From positions 1 to 57,790 of IMG/VR virus record IMGVR_UViG_3300033149_006504: a DNA stretch of 57,790 nucleotides; one strand, 5' to 3'. The notes under the pieces were generated by a model that worked only from the letters and a program-made list of their open reading frames with translations, made no database searches and was not told the DNA's origin. The translations under genes and the position numbers were made by a program. Every line of letters starts with the position of its first letter. Within the stretch, counting starts at the first letter, position 1. The stretch is from a virus. This document shows positions 17,952 to 28,300 of the stretch, in pieces.

Positions 17952-19153
17952 GTATTTTCAAAGAACATAAATCAATAGCAGATCGCTCCGCAACAGACAG
18001 AAAAAGACACAAGCAAAAAATAGATAAAGCACTCAGGGAGGGGTTAAAGGGTGTGATTGCTGAAGAATCCATCATAGGTCAAAGTGGCAAAAAGAAGGTA
18101 AAAATTCCAGTTAAGGGTGTCAGGGAATACCAATTTGTTTATGGGGACAACAAAAACAACAAAAAAGCGGGTTCAGCTGGCGATAAAAAAATCAAAAGAG
18201 GGCAGATCTTAAGAAAGGGCGGAGGAAAATCAAAACAAGCAGGCAAAAAAGGATCCCAGGACCCAGGAGAAGAATATTATGAAGTGGAGGTTACATTAGA
18301 GGAGCTAGCGGAGTTGCTCTTCACAGACCTTGAGCTACCTGATCTTGAAAAAAAGAAATTTAGATATATAAAGACCCAAAAACTGAAGAGGCGCGGATTT
18401 AGAAAGAAAGGCATGCGATCACGCCTTTCAAAAAAAGAAACTATTAAGAGAAAAATAAGAAGAAAGAAGAGGGCCGTTGCCGCAGGCACCTATGATCCGG
18501 ATGGCGAAGAGAGATTCCCTTTCCACGAAGACGATTTAAAATATAAACATATGAAATTGAAGCCAGAAGAAAATAATTCTGCAGTCATCTTCTTCTTAAT
18601 GGATGTTTCCGGCTCAATGACGAAAGACAAGAAATACATCGCCAGAAGTTTTTATTTTTTATTGTATCAGTTTCTTCGATACAAATACGATAACATAGAG
18701 GTTGTTTTTATTTCACATTCGACAGAAGCAAAAGAGGTCAGCGAAGATGATTTCTTCAAAAAGGCAACCAGCGGAGGGACCTTGATGTCTACTGCATTAG
18801 AATTAGAAAAAGAGATAATAAATAAAAGATATCACCCATCCAGCTGGAATATATATACTTTTTATTCTGGTGACGGAGAAAACTGGTCCTACGATGACGA
18901 AAAAACAATAAGATTGTTTTCAGAACTAAAAGAACTAAATCAAATGATGTGCTATGCTGAAATAGACCCATATTCGGTGGGAGAAACCGATTTGTCGTTT
19001 TTGTCAAGATCTTTTAATTATAATGTTAGTGAAGCGAGCAAAATGTGGATGAAAATCAATGCCGTCCTGGGTGATAGTTTTAAGAAAGTAAAACTTACCA
19101 AACCAGAACACATTTGGCCATCATTCCGTGAATTATTCGGGGGAAACCCGTGA
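17948..19153 (+). CDS. DUF444 / YeaH-YhbH family VWA protein
   Basis: A 401-residue homologue of E. coli YeaH and B. subtilis YhbH. Residues 11-42 show the family start (ADRSATDRKRHKQKID, then IAEESII). A long Lys/Arg-rich middle (80-180) follows, then a VWA-like domain with a MIDAS metal site: DVSGS (Asp219, Ser221, Ser223), Thr278 in SGGT, and Asp309 in GDGENW. All metal-site residues look intact. In bacteria this protein is encoded with the PrkA kinase/AAA+ protein and linked to stress survival or sporulation; its biochemistry is poorly known. Here it overlaps the neck gene upstream and the SpoVR gene downstream by 4 nt each. Length matches cellular proteins (390-427), so it is not a remnant. 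Confidence 0.93.
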   Translation: MSIFKEHKSIADRSATDRKRHKQKIDKALREGLKGVIAEESIIGQSGKKKVKIPVKGVREYQFVYGDNKNNKKAGSAGDKKIKRGQILRKGGGKSKQAGKKGSQDPGEEYYEVEVTLEELAELLFTDLELPDLEKKKFRYIKTQKLKRRGFRKKGMRSRLSKKETIKRKIRRKKRAVAAGTYDPDGEERFPFHEDDLKYKHMKLKPEENNSAVIFFLMDVSGSMTKDKKYIARSFYFLLYQFLRYKYDNIEVVFISHSTEAKEVSEDDFFKKATSGGTLMSTALELEKEIINKRYHPSSWNIYTFYSGDGENWSYDDEKTIRLFSELKELNQMMCYAEIDPYSVGETDLSFLSRSFNYNVSEASKMWMKINAVLGDSFKKVKLTKPEHIWPSFRELFGGNP

Positions 19154-20451
19154 AAGATTGGTCCATAAAAGAATTAGAGCATTGGGACACAGAAATTTGC
19201 AAAATTGCAAAAGAGAAATATAATCTAGATTGGTTCCCTATCGAGTACGAAATCTTAAATTATCATGAGATGATCGGTGCCATGGCATATTCCGGCCTAC
19301 CGTCACATTACCGTCATTGGTCTTTTGGAAAATCTTTCGAAAGAACAATAACTAGATACAATCTTGGGATGGAGGGTTTGCCGTATGAGATGATCATCAA
19401 TGCGAATCCTTCAATCGCTTACCTCATGCTTGAGAACCCGATGAGTACCCATTTATTAACAATGGCTCACTGTGTGGGACATTCAGATTTTTTTAAAAAT
19501 AACAGAATGTTTAAATATACGAATCCGGCCGACATTCTAGCAAGTTTCAAATCCGCCGCAAAAAGAGTTAAGTCATATATAGAGGACCCAAATATTGGAA
19601 TAGAGAAAGTGGAGAGAATCTTAGATGCATGCCATTCTATTCAATATCAGGTGCCCCGCACACCGGGAATATTTAGAATGAGCGAGCATGAGACTAAAAA
19701 GCTGATTATTAAAAAAGCTAAGGGGAAGATCGATTTATCTTCCGGTCTGGTAAATAAAAATTATAATCTTTTGGATTTTATCAAGAAGAACGCCAGAAAT
19801 CTGGAAGATTGGCAGCAAGACTTAATTGAGATGGTGGAGAGAAGATCTTCATATTTCATCCCACAGGCTCAAACAAAGATCATGAATGAGGGTTGGGCAG
19901 TCACGATTCATGAAAAAATAATGAAAGATTTAAAGCTTGCAGATAAATACTATTTAGCATTCTTAAAAACACACAATCAGGTTGTGAGACCTATAGTCGG
20001 AAGAGTGAATCCTTATCATCTGGGATATATGATTTTTAAAAAAATTGAAGAAAAATATGGATTTGAGGAGAGTCTTCTTGTCAGGGAAACCCACGACGAT
20101 GAGTCCTTTATTCGAAAATATCTAGATGAAGACTTATGTAGAGAACTGAACCTATTCAGCTATTCTTACAGCAATAAACAGAAAAATTATGCCATTAATG
20201 ACATTTCCGATAAAGAAGGGTGGAAAAGCGTTAGGTCCGCCCTAATTAGTAATGTAGGGTTGGGGGGAGTTCCTATCGTTTATGTTAAAGACCATGATAA
20301 AAAGACAAATACACTTTATATCAAGCATGAGCATGATGGTAGGGATTTAGATATCCCGTATGCAAACAAGGTCTACAGCCAGATTTGTTATTTATGGGGC
20401 GATGACGTCGATTTTACAGCAATTATAGATGAGGAACTATGGGAATTTTAA
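19150..20451 (+). CDS. SpoVR / YcgB family protein
   Basis: A 433-residue protein of the SpoVR family (B. subtilis SpoVR 468, E. coli YcgB 510). Family landmarks are YHEMIGAMAYSGLPSHYRHW (38-57), FGKSFE (59-64), INANPSIAYLMLENP (83-97) and the His/Cys-rich AHCVGHSDFFKNN (106-118). QYQVPRTPG follows near 155. SpoVR is needed for spore cortex formation in Bacillus, while YcgB is a stress-regulated protein of unknown activity. The start is GTG, overlapping the DUF444 stop by 4 nt. The residues and length look complete. Located between DUF444 and PrkA it completes the three-gene set conserved in bacteria. Confidence 0.93.
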   Translation: MKDWSIKELEHWDTEICKIAKEKYNLDWFPIEYEILNYHEMIGAMAYSGLPSHYRHWSFGKSFERTITRYNLGMEGLPYEMIINANPSIAYLMLENPMSTHLLTMAHCVGHSDFFKNNRMFKYTNPADILASFKSAAKRVKSYIEDPNIGIEKVERILDACHSIQYQVPRTPGIFRMSEHETKKLIIKKAKGKIDLSSGLVNKNYNLLDFIKKNARNLEDWQQDLIEMVERRSSYFIPQAQTKIMNEGWAVTIHEKIMKDLKLADKYYLAFLKTHNQVVRPIVGRVNPYHLGYMIFKKIEEKYGFEESLLVRETHDDESFIRKYLDEDLCRELNLFSYSYSNKQKNYAINDISDKEGWKSVRSALISNVGLGGVPIVYVKDHDKKTNTLYIKHEHDGRDLDIPYANKVYSQICYLWGDDVDFTAIIDEELWEF

Positions 20452-20452
20452 A

Positions 20453-22393
20453 ATGAAACATTCAAAAACAAATAAATTTTTAGAGATCGCAGAGGGGCAT
20501 AAAAAAAGCAGCAAAAGAGAGAAGTTTTCTGGCACTTTTTCTGATTTTTTGGAATTGTTGGAAGACGATAAAGATATCGCGATATTGGCCCACAAACGCC
20601 TATATAGCACGATCGTTGAAAAGGGAATAACAAGATTGTCAGAAGAAGATTCCCGCTGTAATAACCTATTTAATGGAGAAGCCCTCAAAACTTATGATTA
20701 TTTTCAAGATAGGTTTTTTGGAATGGAGCGACCTCTCGCTAAAATTATGAGATATTTGCACTCTGCATCGATGAGGGGAGAAGAGAGTAAGCAAGTTTTA
20801 CTCCTCCTCGGACCCGTCGGAGCCGGTAAATCGGCACTAGTTGAACACATTAAGCGCGCCTTGGAGAATTCTGGCAAACTATATGCTCTTGGGGACTGCC
20901 CGATACAAGAAGATCCACTCCATCTTGTTCCTCGCTCCCTCAGAGAAAACTTTAAAGATATCTATGGAATAAAGATCGAAGGAGACTTATGCCCGGTTTG
21001 TCGTCACAACCTATTGGAAGTACACGGCGGAGATTATACAAAATTTCCAGTAAAAGAAACTTCCTTTTCAATTCGGGGCCGTCGCGGCATCGGAGTTGTT
21101 CCGCCTATGGATGCCAACACTCAAGACACAAGCATCCTGATAGGGTCAGAAGACATTTCTAAATTAGATCTATATCCAGAGGACGACCCTCGTGTTCTGT
21201 CCCTTAACGGGGCCTTTAATGTGGGAAATCGTGGAATCGTGGAATTCGTAGAGGTCTTCAAAAACGAAATAGAGTTCTTGCATACAATGATTACAGCAAC
21301 TCAAGAAAAAGCTGTCCCGTCTCCTGGTAAAGGGGCGATGATTTACTTTGATGGGGTTATCCTTGCCCACTGTAATGAAGCAGAATGGGTTAAATTCAAG
21401 TCTGAAAATACAAACGAGGCAATTTTAGATAGAATAGTTCGAGTAAACGTTCCATATTGTTTGGAGGTTAGTGAAGAACAAAAGATCTATCAAAAACTTC
21501 TTGACGAATCAGATTTCGATGCACATATCGCACCGCACACACTTGAACTTGCGGCCATGTTCTCTGTACTCAGTCGGCTAAAATCTTCCAACAAAGTTGA
21601 CCCCCTCACTAAAATGAAGATCTATGATGGGCAGGAAATCGTCGAAAAAGGATATATCAAAAAAGTGGATATTAATGATTTGAGGGACGAAGTACGCGAC
21701 GAGGGAATGACAGGCATCTCGACAAGATTCATTATGAAATCTATAGATGCAGCTCTCGCTGATTCCGAAAGGAACATGGTTACACCGATCTCTATTCGGG
21801 ATGCTCTCGTCAAACAAGTTAAAGAACAGGTCGTTGTAGAAGAGCTGAGGGAGAAATATTTATCCTTTCTCCAAAAAGAGCTTCACGATGAATATCTCAA
21901 AATATTGGAAACAGAAATCACGAAAGCCTTTGTTTCTGCATACCAAGAACAAGCAGAATCGCTCTTTGACAATTATCTCGATCATGCGGAATCATATGTC
22001 AATGGGACCAAGGTTAAAGACAAGGTAACTAATGAAGAAATGGTAGCTGATGAACCTTTCCTGTGCTCAATCGAAGAACAAATCGGAATAGTCGGTTCCG
22101 CAAGAGAAAACTTTAGGGCAGATATCACCGCATACATGTTTGCAAAATTGAGAAAAGGCGAAAAGATTGACTGGACATCATATGGTCCTCTTAAAGAGGC
22201 CATCGAAAATAAGCTGTTAACTTCGGTACGAGATATCTCCAGAATCGTCACGAAATCCAAGTCGAGAGATAAGAAGCAGCAAGGAAAATACAATGAAATG
22301 GTGAAAACCCTTATCGAAAATTATGGTTACGACGAGAACTCTGCTACGGAAATTATCAAGTATGCATCGAATAATCTATGGAGAGACAGTTAA
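20453..22393 (+). CDS. PrkA / YeaG AAA+ serine protein kinase
   Basis: A full-length PrkA homologue of 646 residues from ATG 20453 (E. coli YeaG is 644). An in-frame ATG at 20429 would add 8 residues and overlap SpoVR by 23 nt; I prefer 20453 because it follows the SpoVR stop by one base. The AAA+ domain has Walker A GPVGAGKS (120-127), a CPVC pair (180-183) and RGIVEFVEVFKNE (260-272), the Walker B-like region. The C-terminal part, with RFIMKSIDAAL and a helical kinase-like module, is also conserved. PrkA has been described both as a serine kinase and, in Bacillus, as an ATP-dependent protease. A terminator follows directly. Confidence 0.95.
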   Translation: MKHSKTNKFLEIAEGHKKSSKREKFSGTFSDFLELLEDDKDIAILAHKRLYSTIVEKGITRLSEEDSRCNNLFNGEALKTYDYFQDRFFGMERPLAKIMRYLHSASMRGEESKQVLLLLGPVGAGKSALVEHIKRALENSGKLYALGDCPIQEDPLHLVPRSLRENFKDIYGIKIEGDLCPVCRHNLLEVHGGDYTKFPVKETSFSIRGRRGIGVVPPMDANTQDTSILIGSEDISKLDLYPEDDPRVLSLNGAFNVGNRGIVEFVEVFKNEIEFLHTMITATQEKAVPSPGKGAMIYFDGVILAHCNEAEWVKFKSENTNEAILDRIVRVNVPYCLEVSEEQKIYQKLLDESDFDAHIAPHTLELAAMFSVLSRLKSSNKVDPLTKMKIYDGQEIVEKGYIKKVDINDLRDEVRDEGMTGISTRFIMKSIDAALADSERNMVTPISIRDALVKQVKEQVVVEELREKYLSFLQKELHDEYLKILETEITKAFVSAYQEQAESLFDNYLDHAESYVNGTKVKDKVTNEEMVADEPFLCSIEEQIGIVGSARENFRADITAYMFAKLRKGEKIDWTSYGPLKEAIENKLLTSVRDISRIVTKSKSRDKKQQGKYNEMVKTLIENYGYDENSATEIIKYASNNLWRDS

Positions 22394-22423
22394 AATAGCC
22401 AGCACCCTTTAAACACCAATTTT

Positions 22424-22465
22424 AAACAAAGCCTCGTAATATTTTTACGGGGTTTGTTTTTTTTT
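22424..22465 (+). terminator. Rho-independent terminator after prkA
   Basis: AAACAAA-CC-TCGTAA pairs with TTACG-GGG-TTTGTTT (about 15 bp, one bulged G, short AT loop), followed by a run of eight or more T. It closes the DUF444-SpoVR-PrkA unit. Confidence 0.85.
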
Positions 22466-22522
22466 GTTGCCATATTCAGTTATTTTTTGCTTTTGAGGAT
22501 AGGTGGCACTATCTACGAACGA

Positions 22523-22583
22523 CTTGGTGCAACCTTAGACCAAGCTCTTGTTTTTTTGAAAAACCTCGGTTTTTTTTAAGAGC
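22523..22583 (+). promoter_or_regulatory. Structured leader upstream of the LamG gene
   Basis: Within the 255-nt gap, CTTGGT (22523-22528) can pair with ACCAAG (22539-22544). GCTCTT (22544-22549) can pair with AAGAGC (22578-22583), enclosing a second small stem AAAAAC-CTCG-GTTTTT (22559-22574) followed by T residues. The last element resembles a weak terminator or attenuator. The remaining AT-rich sequence to the GGAGG ribosome site of the next gene shows nothing else; a weak ACTATCTAC is at 22508. Confidence 0.4.
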
Positions 22584-22648
22584 AAATTTACTTTTTTTTA
22601 AGGAGAAAAAAATATGAAAATAAATAAAACAAATAGGAGGAACTTATC

Positions 22649-25276
22649 ATGGCTTTAAGTGATCACACTTTAATAGCAGCTTATCCGCTTGGCTTCGGAA
22701 TCGAAGACTTGCAGGACAGCTACGATGGATATAGTGCCCAAAACATGACATTTGCTGGAGATGTGGAACTCGGCGGATTACCCGTCGCAGATTTCAACAG
22801 CTCTTATTACGGCATCGATAATGCTCTAGAAAATGGTCTTGACACAGAGTATTCAATCTCAATGTGGATTAAACCAGATTCGCTTCCTGCGGGCAGTGCC
22901 CAAAGAACTATTATGGCAAATGAGCAACACGGCTCTTATTATAATACCTTTGGAATCCAACAGATGTCCGATGGACAGCTTTACATCCATCACAGATCTG
23001 CCAATGGTGGCGCCTATGATATCGCATTTACCGGTGTGTCCCTTGCGGTAGACGAATGGTACCATGTCACTGCAACATGGAGTGGCACACAAATCAAGTG
23101 GTATGTCGATGGTGAATTGACAAGCACCACGGCCGCCACAAGGGTTCCTTGGAACTCTCCAGCTACACTCTGGATCGGCGCAAATGCAACGAAAACCAAT
23201 AAAACATACTACGACGGTAAAATGTCGGATTTAAGGTTCTGGTATTCAGAACTTACTGCATCCGATATCTCGGAGTTATATGCAGCAGGACAAGTTCCGA
23301 TAGACTTGGGCCTCGTCCTTCATCATGACTGTGATGATGCGACAGCCGAAATCGGTTCGGATGTGACCTTTACTGATGTTTCCATTGGCTCATCTTTAGG
23401 TCGCACACATTGGGATTTTGCGAATCTCAATTCAAAAGCACCATTGGATGTGAATAACCTGCCAGACATGTCTGGCGATTGGACCGTTTCGATGTGGTTT
23501 TCGGAGATGACAGCTCCAACCACTTGGCGATCCATTGCAAAAAGTCAAACAGAAATCTTGGGAGTGGTTTCAAGTCCGCATCACTCACCCGCTAACACAC
23601 TGGGTGTTTACACAACCACTGGTTATGTAAGCGCTGGATACTCGATGAATTATTTGAATTTTCAAAACTGGAATCACATGGTTATCGTCGGTAGCGGAAC
23701 AACTACCAAATTTTATATTAATGGATCACATGTCGGAACAGCACCAGTGAAAATTTCAACAGATCTCTATTCAATAAATAATCAACCCGTTGGGGCTTAC
23801 AATCAGTTGTTTGCAAACAACATGGACGATTTACGAGCTTGGAATCGTGCACTCTCAGAAATTGAAGTTCAAGCCCTCCACCTAACAACAACTGTCACGC
23901 CATCTCTAACAGATGATCTTGTAGCAAAATATGCTCTTGATACTGATGCATCTGATTCTGTTGGATCGAATGACGGAACAGTGACTGGTGTTGATTTCAT
24001 ATCAGATTCTGGAAGAACCGTTGCCTCATTCGACGCATCTGCTGGTGAGAAGATTCATTTTGGCGATGTTGACGATGTTGACTTTGGAACCGCTGATTTC
24101 TCGGTTGGAGCTTGGGTTAACTTTAACTCTATCTCAACGGGCCCATTTGTTTCGCCAGTCGTTCAAAAAGGTCAGACAAGCTTGGCCAATTGGAGCGGAT
24201 ATGCCCTGAACGCTTATCAAGGACAAATGAGGTTCGGGGTAGGTGGAAATAATGGAGTTAAAGTTGCCGCAGCTGCAATTACAACAGGCGATTGGCATCA
24301 TGTAGTTGGTACAAGAAAAGGCGCGGCTATAAAGCTGTATATTGACGGCTCTTTGGTGGATACACAAGCCGATACAATGACTAGGAATGTTAGCACACAT
24401 TTGCCATTAACTTTTGGTTCCATTAACAATGGTACAGAATACAATGGATTGTTGGATGCAATGGTTGACGATGTTCGAGTTTGGTCTAGGGCACTCTCTG
24501 ATTCTGAAGTCTCAACCCTACATGCAGCAGGAGCAGATAGCCCTGCCCCATCCGGCTATGACTGGACTCACGGCGGAAACTTGTCTGATATTGTCAAATT
24601 CTCAAGAGGATATGACATTTCTGGCAATCCTTCTTATGCTTATGCTAAGAAAGAGTCGGGTGATGGTTCAACAACTCTGTACTTTGCGACAGATTTCCAA
24701 ACATGGTCAACATTCTCATCATATGCTTCCGGTGTGTCATCAATTGACGGCTCCCCAATTTGCATGGAATATGGCCCGAATGGAAAAGTTCTGGTAGGAA
24801 CAGATAGCGGCAAGTTATATGAAATCGTCCTTGACGGCTCATCGGCTCCGCAATCTTACTCACTTGTCCATTCAATGGCTGGTAGTGAAGATATCAAGGT
24901 CATTAAATATGGTGTATCTTCCAACTTGTGGGCTTTCGAAGCTGGCGGAAAGGTTTATACCATTCCTGTCGGAGGCGGAGCAGCAGTTGAAAAACTCGAC
25001 CTAAATGTTGTAGATCAAGCTGGCTCTATCGTGCAGGACATGTCCGAAGCGAATGATGCTTGGTCAATTGTGGTTCGTCGCTCTGATTTCACCTTCGTGG
25101 TGTATCTGGTGTCACCTGACTGGTCAACTGTAAACAACCCTGCTTCTTTGCAAGCGGTGTTGAGTGCGATCAATCCGGTGGATTTGAACTACTTCTACGA
25201 TATTGACACTTGGTGTGCTTCTGGTGCTGATGGAACTGTCATTACGACAGACGACATCAATAACTGGATCGTATAA
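22649..25276 (+). CDS. Triple LamG/concanavalin-like virion protein
   Basis: An 875-residue protein with three consecutive lectin-like jelly-roll repeats (about 1-215, 216-425 and 430-635). Each repeat shows the LamG pattern: YSISMWIKP / WTVSMWFS / FSVGAWVNF early, a DEWYHV / QNWNHMV / GDWHHVVGT strand with IKWYVDGE / TKFYINGS / IKLYIDGS, and a closing DLRFWYSELTASDISELYAAG-like end. The last 240 residues have short repeated strands (GKVLVGTDSGKLYEI, GGKVYTIPVGGG), possibly a partial beta-propeller. Such proteins usually bind surface glycans, so it probably contributes to adsorption. Strong AGGAGG ribosome site. It forms a fibre block with the repeat protein downstream. Confidence 0.8.
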   Translation: MALSDHTLIAAYPLGFGIEDLQDSYDGYSAQNMTFAGDVELGGLPVADFNSSYYGIDNALENGLDTEYSISMWIKPDSLPAGSAQRTIMANEQHGSYYNTFGIQQMSDGQLYIHHRSANGGAYDIAFTGVSLAVDEWYHVTATWSGTQIKWYVDGELTSTTAATRVPWNSPATLWIGANATKTNKTYYDGKMSDLRFWYSELTASDISELYAAGQVPIDLGLVLHHDCDDATAEIGSDVTFTDVSIGSSLGRTHWDFANLNSKAPLDVNNLPDMSGDWTVSMWFSEMTAPTTWRSIAKSQTEILGVVSSPHHSPANTLGVYTTTGYVSAGYSMNYLNFQNWNHMVIVGSGTTTKFYINGSHVGTAPVKISTDLYSINNQPVGAYNQLFANNMDDLRAWNRALSEIEVQALHLTTTVTPSLTDDLVAKYALDTDASDSVGSNDGTVTGVDFISDSGRTVASFDASAGEKIHFGDVDDVDFGTADFSVGAWVNFNSISTGPFVSPVVQKGQTSLANWSGYALNAYQGQMRFGVGGNNGVKVAAAAITTGDWHHVVGTRKGAAIKLYIDGSLVDTQADTMTRNVSTHLPLTFGSINNGTEYNGLLDAMVDDVRVWSRALSDSEVSTLHAAGADSPAPSGYDWTHGGNLSDIVKFSRGYDISGNPSYAYAKKESGDGSTTLYFATDFQTWSTFSSYASGVSSIDGSPICMEYGPNGKVLVGTDSGKLYEIVLDGSSAPQSYSLVHSMAGSEDIKVIKYGVSSNLWAFEAGGKVYTIPVGGGAAVEKLDLNVVDQAGSIVQDMSEANDAWSIVVRRSDFTFVVYLVSPDWSTVNNPASLQAVLSAINPVDLNYFYDIDTWCASGADGTVITTDDINNWIV

Positions 25277-25284
25277 TAGAAAAT

Positions 25285-25323
25285 ATATGCATACTGTGAC
25301 CGTGCATATTAATCGGTGGTCAC
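25285..25323 (+). promoter_or_regulatory. Two overlapping, mutually exclusive hairpins
   Basis: ATATGCA (25285-25291) can pair with TGCATAT (25303-25309), and GTGACC (25296-25301) can pair with GGTCAC (25318-25323). The arms interleave, so only one hairpin can form at a time. They lie between the LamG gene and the repeat-fibre gene, where they could act as RNA processing, stability or attenuation elements. Confidence 0.4.
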
Positions 25324-25378
25324 GAATTAATACTTATGTTAGTTAATGGGATAATTTACCCCCAAGGAGAAAAAAACA

Positions 25379-28300
25379 ATGAGTAAACGTACAAGATTAA
25401 AGGGAATAGATCAGGTAGACATCGCGCTATCTGGGGTTTCCGATTATGAGACTTATGCAGATGCTGTATTAGCAGGAGACAGCGGCCTAGCTGACTTATC
25501 GATGGACCTTTTCGATATTAAGGCCCTCGCCCTGAGTGCTAGTGTCGCAGACTATCAGGCTGCAGCTAAAAATCATGCCATCATCAACTATGGCATGCTT
25601 AATTATGCAGTCGGAATTGAAGAGGCTCGTGCCCTCGCAGCAGAAGCTGCAATTCAAGCTGATGTTGATGCAAACGAGGCTGCAGCACTTGCAGCTCGCA
25701 ATGCAATTCAAGCTGATGTTGATCAAAACGAAGCCGATGCAGATGCTGCAATCGCCGCACTCCAAGCCGATGTTGATGGAAACGAAGCTGATGCAGATGC
25801 TGCAATCGCCGCACTCCAAGCCGATGTTGATGGAAACGAAGCTGATGGTGATTCTGATCGTGCTGCTATCCGCAGCGAGATCGCCGCAGCTAAGGTTATT
25901 TCTGATGCTCTTCATGCTGCTATCCAGAGTGATGTTGACCAGAACGAATTAGACTCCGATGCAGCAGAAACATCACTCACGACTCGTCTGGCAGCAGAAG
26001 AAGTCGCTCGTGCCGCTGATGTCGATGCCGAAGAAGCTCGTGCCATCGCCGCTGAAGCAGTGCTTCAAGCTGATATTGATCAAAATGAAGTGGATGCTGA
26101 TATCGCAGCAGCATCACTCACCACACGCGTAGCCGCCGAAGAAGCCGCACGTGCATCTGCAGTTAGTTCTGTTGATGTTCGCTCTGCAGCAGAAGAAGCA
26201 GCTCGTGCCGCAGGTGATTCCTCTCTTCAAGTCAGACTGGCTGCAGAAGAGGGTTCCCGAGCCTCGGGTGATTCCTCACTCCAGACTCGCTTATCCGCAG
26301 AAGAAGCAAGAATGGACGCAGTCCTTCTCTCTTCCTCCGCAGACAAAGACAGTTTCGCTGAAATCGTTTCTTTGATCAACGCTGTTGATCTCACAAACGA
26401 CAATGACTTGGCAGCCGCCGTCCTTAGTTTGGCAAACGTCGATTCCGCAGAAGAAGCCGCAAGACTTGCTGCTGATGCCTCACTCACAACCCGTGTTGGT
26501 GTTGAAGAGGCTGCAAGAGCTGCAGCCGACTCCTCGCTCACCACTCGTTTGGGTGTTGAAGAAGCGGCCCGTATTGCTGATGTAGATGCAGAAGAACTTC
26601 GTGCATTAGCTGCTGAAGCAGCACTTCAGGCAGACATTGATGCAAATGAAGCTGCCTCCGATGCCGCTGAAGCTTCACTCACCACTCGCTTGAGTGCTGA
26701 AGAAGTTGCAAGAGCTGCTGCAATTAGCTCTTCCGACATTCGTGTCGCTGCTGAAGAAGCTGCAAGAGCTGCTGCTGACTCCTCACTCACCACTCGCTTG
26801 AGTGCTGAAGAGTCCGCTCGTGTTGCAGATGTTGCTGCACTTCAAGCCGATGTCGATCAGAACGAATCTGATTCTGATTTCGCCGAAGCATCACTCACCA
26901 CTCGTTTGGGTGCTGAAGAAGTTGCAAGAGCTGCTGCAGATGCTTCTATCGTCGTCAAGCACGACGCAGAACTCGCTGCACTTCAAGCTGATGTGGACGG
27001 AAACGAATCCGACGCAGATGCTGCCATTGCTGCCCTTCAGGCCGACGTGGACGGAAACGAAGCTGATGCAGATGCTGCAATCGCTGCACTTCAAGCTGAT
27101 GTGGACGGAAACGAAACTGATTCCGATGCCGCAGAAGCATCACTCACCACCCGCTTGGGTGTTGAAGAAGCTGCTCGTGCCACGGCCGATGCATCTATAG
27201 TCACAAAGCATGATGCAGAGATGGCTGCCCTTCAGGCAGATGTTGATGCAAATGAAGTGGCCTCCGATGCTGCTGAAGCCTCACTCACCACTCGTTTGGG
27301 TGCTGAAGAGGTTGCAAGAGCTGCAGCTGATGGATCCTTGACAACTCGTCTTGGTGCCGAAGAAGCTGCAAGAGCTGCTGCAATTTCTACCCTGGAATCA
27401 AAGCATGATCTTGAGGATGCTGCAGAACAAACGGCACGTGCCGCTGCAGATGCATCTTTAAACTCTAAAATTGATGCTGAATCTGCCGCACGAATTATCG
27501 ATGTTGATGCAGAAGAAGCTCGCGCCCTAGCAGCAGAAGCTGCATTGCAAGCTGATATCGACCAGAACGAAACTGATTCTGATGTTGCTGAAGCATCACT
27601 CACCACTCGTCTCGGTGTCGAAGAGGCTGCAAGAGCAGCCGCTGATGGTTCTATTGACACTCGTATGGGTGTTGAAGAAGCAGCAAGAGCAGCTGCAGAT
27701 ACCTCACTGTCTTCACGTGTACTCGCTGAAGAAGGTGCAAGGGCTTCAGGCGATTCCTCGCTCACTACTCGTTTGGGTACTGAAGAGGCAAGAGTAGATG
27801 CTATTTTGCTCGCCGCCGATGCAGATAAAGACAGCTTCGTTGAGATCGTTTCTCTGATCAATGCTGTTGATCTTACTAACGACGATGCACTCGCGGCCGC
27901 TGTACTTAGCCTCGCAAATGCTGACTCTGCAGAAGAAGCAGCAAGAATTGCTGCAGATGCTTCTTTAACCACTCGTTTGGGTGCTGAAGAAGTTGCAAGA
28001 GCTGCTGCAGATACCTCACTGACGACTCGTGTCGCAGCAGAGGAGGCCGCACGTGCTGCTGCTGATGCATCGATCGATGTTGTCAACGCTGCAATGCAGG
28101 CTGACATTGATCAGAACGAAACTGATTCTGATGTTGCTGAGGCATCACTCACGACTCGTCTCGGTGTCGAAGAGGCTGCAAGAGCTGCCGCTGATGGATC
28201 CTTGACAACTCGTCTTGGTGCTGAAGAGTCCGCAAGGGCCGCAGCTGATGGATCTATCGACACTCGTATGGGTGTTGAAGAGGCCGCAAGAGCTGCAGCT

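Noticed and set aside
27232-28107. 291-residue open frame on the minus strand within the repeat fibre gene
   Set aside because: It is Ala/Ser-rich low-complexity sequence produced by the complementary strand of GCx/GAx-rich repeats; no ribosome site or promoter, and the + strand frame is longer and coherent.
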